This document shows positions 63,201-64,000 of a stretch of DNA of 64,000 nucleotides, one piece after another. The DNA is from Lutraria lutraria. Lineage: Eukaryota > Mollusca > Bivalvia > Venerida > Mactridae. A model generated the notes under the pieces. That model searched no databases, was not told the DNA's origin, and saw only the letters and a list, made by a program, of their open reading frames with translations. Position numbers and translations under genes: made by a program. The first letter of the stretch is position 1. Each line of letters opens with the position of its first letter. The DNA lies in assembly GCA_964023205.1 (NCBI GenBank), contig OZ026833.1:42191137-42255136 (forward strand), in the 5' to 3' direction.

Positions 63201-64000
63201 AAAGTTACCATAGGCCTATCTTACGCAGGCGCCCTGGAGAAAGAGAAGTGATTTGGGAGTTACTCTGTGCACAAACGATAGGTGTCTCATAAGCCATCTT
63301 GGCTTGCCGTTTCAATAGGGGTGAAACTATAATAAACAAAACCGTCACCTTTATATGTAATGTATAATTATACATGCATGTAGTGCTAACTGTTTTGCAT
63401 ATATTCAAAGATCTATATTTGAATCTTCCCTTCCTATTCCCACCACAGGCTACCGGCATGTGATAAAAGCAAAATAAAGTTTCAATTTTTTTTTCACCTT
63501 ATATATACTATAGAGTAAAGGTATAGAACTCCTGGGCTCAGAAATCACACCGGTCATGTTCATCCTGTTGTAACAATTCTGAACCGATTCTTAAAAGCCT
63601 GGTCTTATTCGACGCAGAAATAATTTCTCTTTAATCACCATCCACTCTTATATCCAGACATTGCTCTGAACTGGAGCAATAAGCCCTTCAACTTACAAAA
63701 AGTACCACTAGGCATCGATGTGACCTAAGTTTCTTTTCATTAGCTACAGAGTAAATTTCTTTATTCCTTCGGAATTTCATACCCACTCCGGTGTAAATCG
63801 AAAGAAAATCAAATCATTCAGTTGATGGATACGATTCAATATTCCACGCTTTCGTCGATTCCGCTTCTCAGCTGCCCATAATCGCACAGTTTAAACGCCG
63901 TACCATTTTCGTGCCGTTTCGGCTCAACGATTGGTCAAAATCGGAGGTGTGGCAACCTTCACCTTTAACAGTCATTTTGCCAAAGAGAGTTTGAATCGTC
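63201..64000. other. No gene recognised
   Basis: Nothing supportable beyond short noise ORFs up to the window end. Confidence 0.4.

Overview
The window is AT-rich, intron-rich animal DNA, most likely from a bivalve mollusc. That is an inference from three things: tandem tracts built on a 'gacctagttttTGACCC' core, tRNA-derived SINEs, and secreted or membrane proteins made of PAN, EGF-like and fucolectin-like modules. The long single-frame ORFs are mostly noise or transposon debris. The real genes are chains of short exons joined by splice sites with compatible phase.

Two host genes can be assembled in full. On the minus strand (20152 to 5935), three exons totalling 675 bp encode a 224-aa secreted protein: signal peptide, PAN/Apple, short EGF-like, PAN/Apple. 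Its 12-kb second intron contains a 10.5-kb PIF/Harbinger-like transposon (6780-17327) with matching terminal repeats, a broken transposase first exon at one end and a nine-exon Myb/SANT gene at the other. On the plus strand (30249 to 44343), eleven exons totalling 1608 bp encode a 535-aa type I membrane receptor: signal peptide, EGF-like, two fucolectin-like (F5/8-type galactose-binding) domains, two EGF-like modules, one transmembrane helix and a short tail. The tail ends in two tyrosine motifs, YEQI and YREL, ten residues apart, which is an ITAM pattern. This is the most interesting feature of the window. Inference: it is an innate immune or phagocytic receptor that could signal through an SH2-domain kinase.

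Much of the rest is mobile DNA, and its insertion history can be read. TTAA-flanked MITEs (families A and B) and TA-flanked pogo/mariner-like elements sit inside older repeats, and in two cases removing the element restores an empty site visible in the window. Receptor intron 4 holds a four-level nest with a giant palindrome and 8-bp target duplications. A LINE remnant on the minus strand (about 47.0-50.3 kb) is interrupted by two DNA elements. Other remnants are LINE pieces near 1.6-2.3, 23.3-23.7 and 38.4-39.5 kb, a mariner transposase pseudogene at 51.4-52.3 kb, several SINE families, and a nine-unit 34-bp minisatellite at 57.2-57.5 kb. No rRNA, CRISPR array or prokaryotic-type operon was seen.
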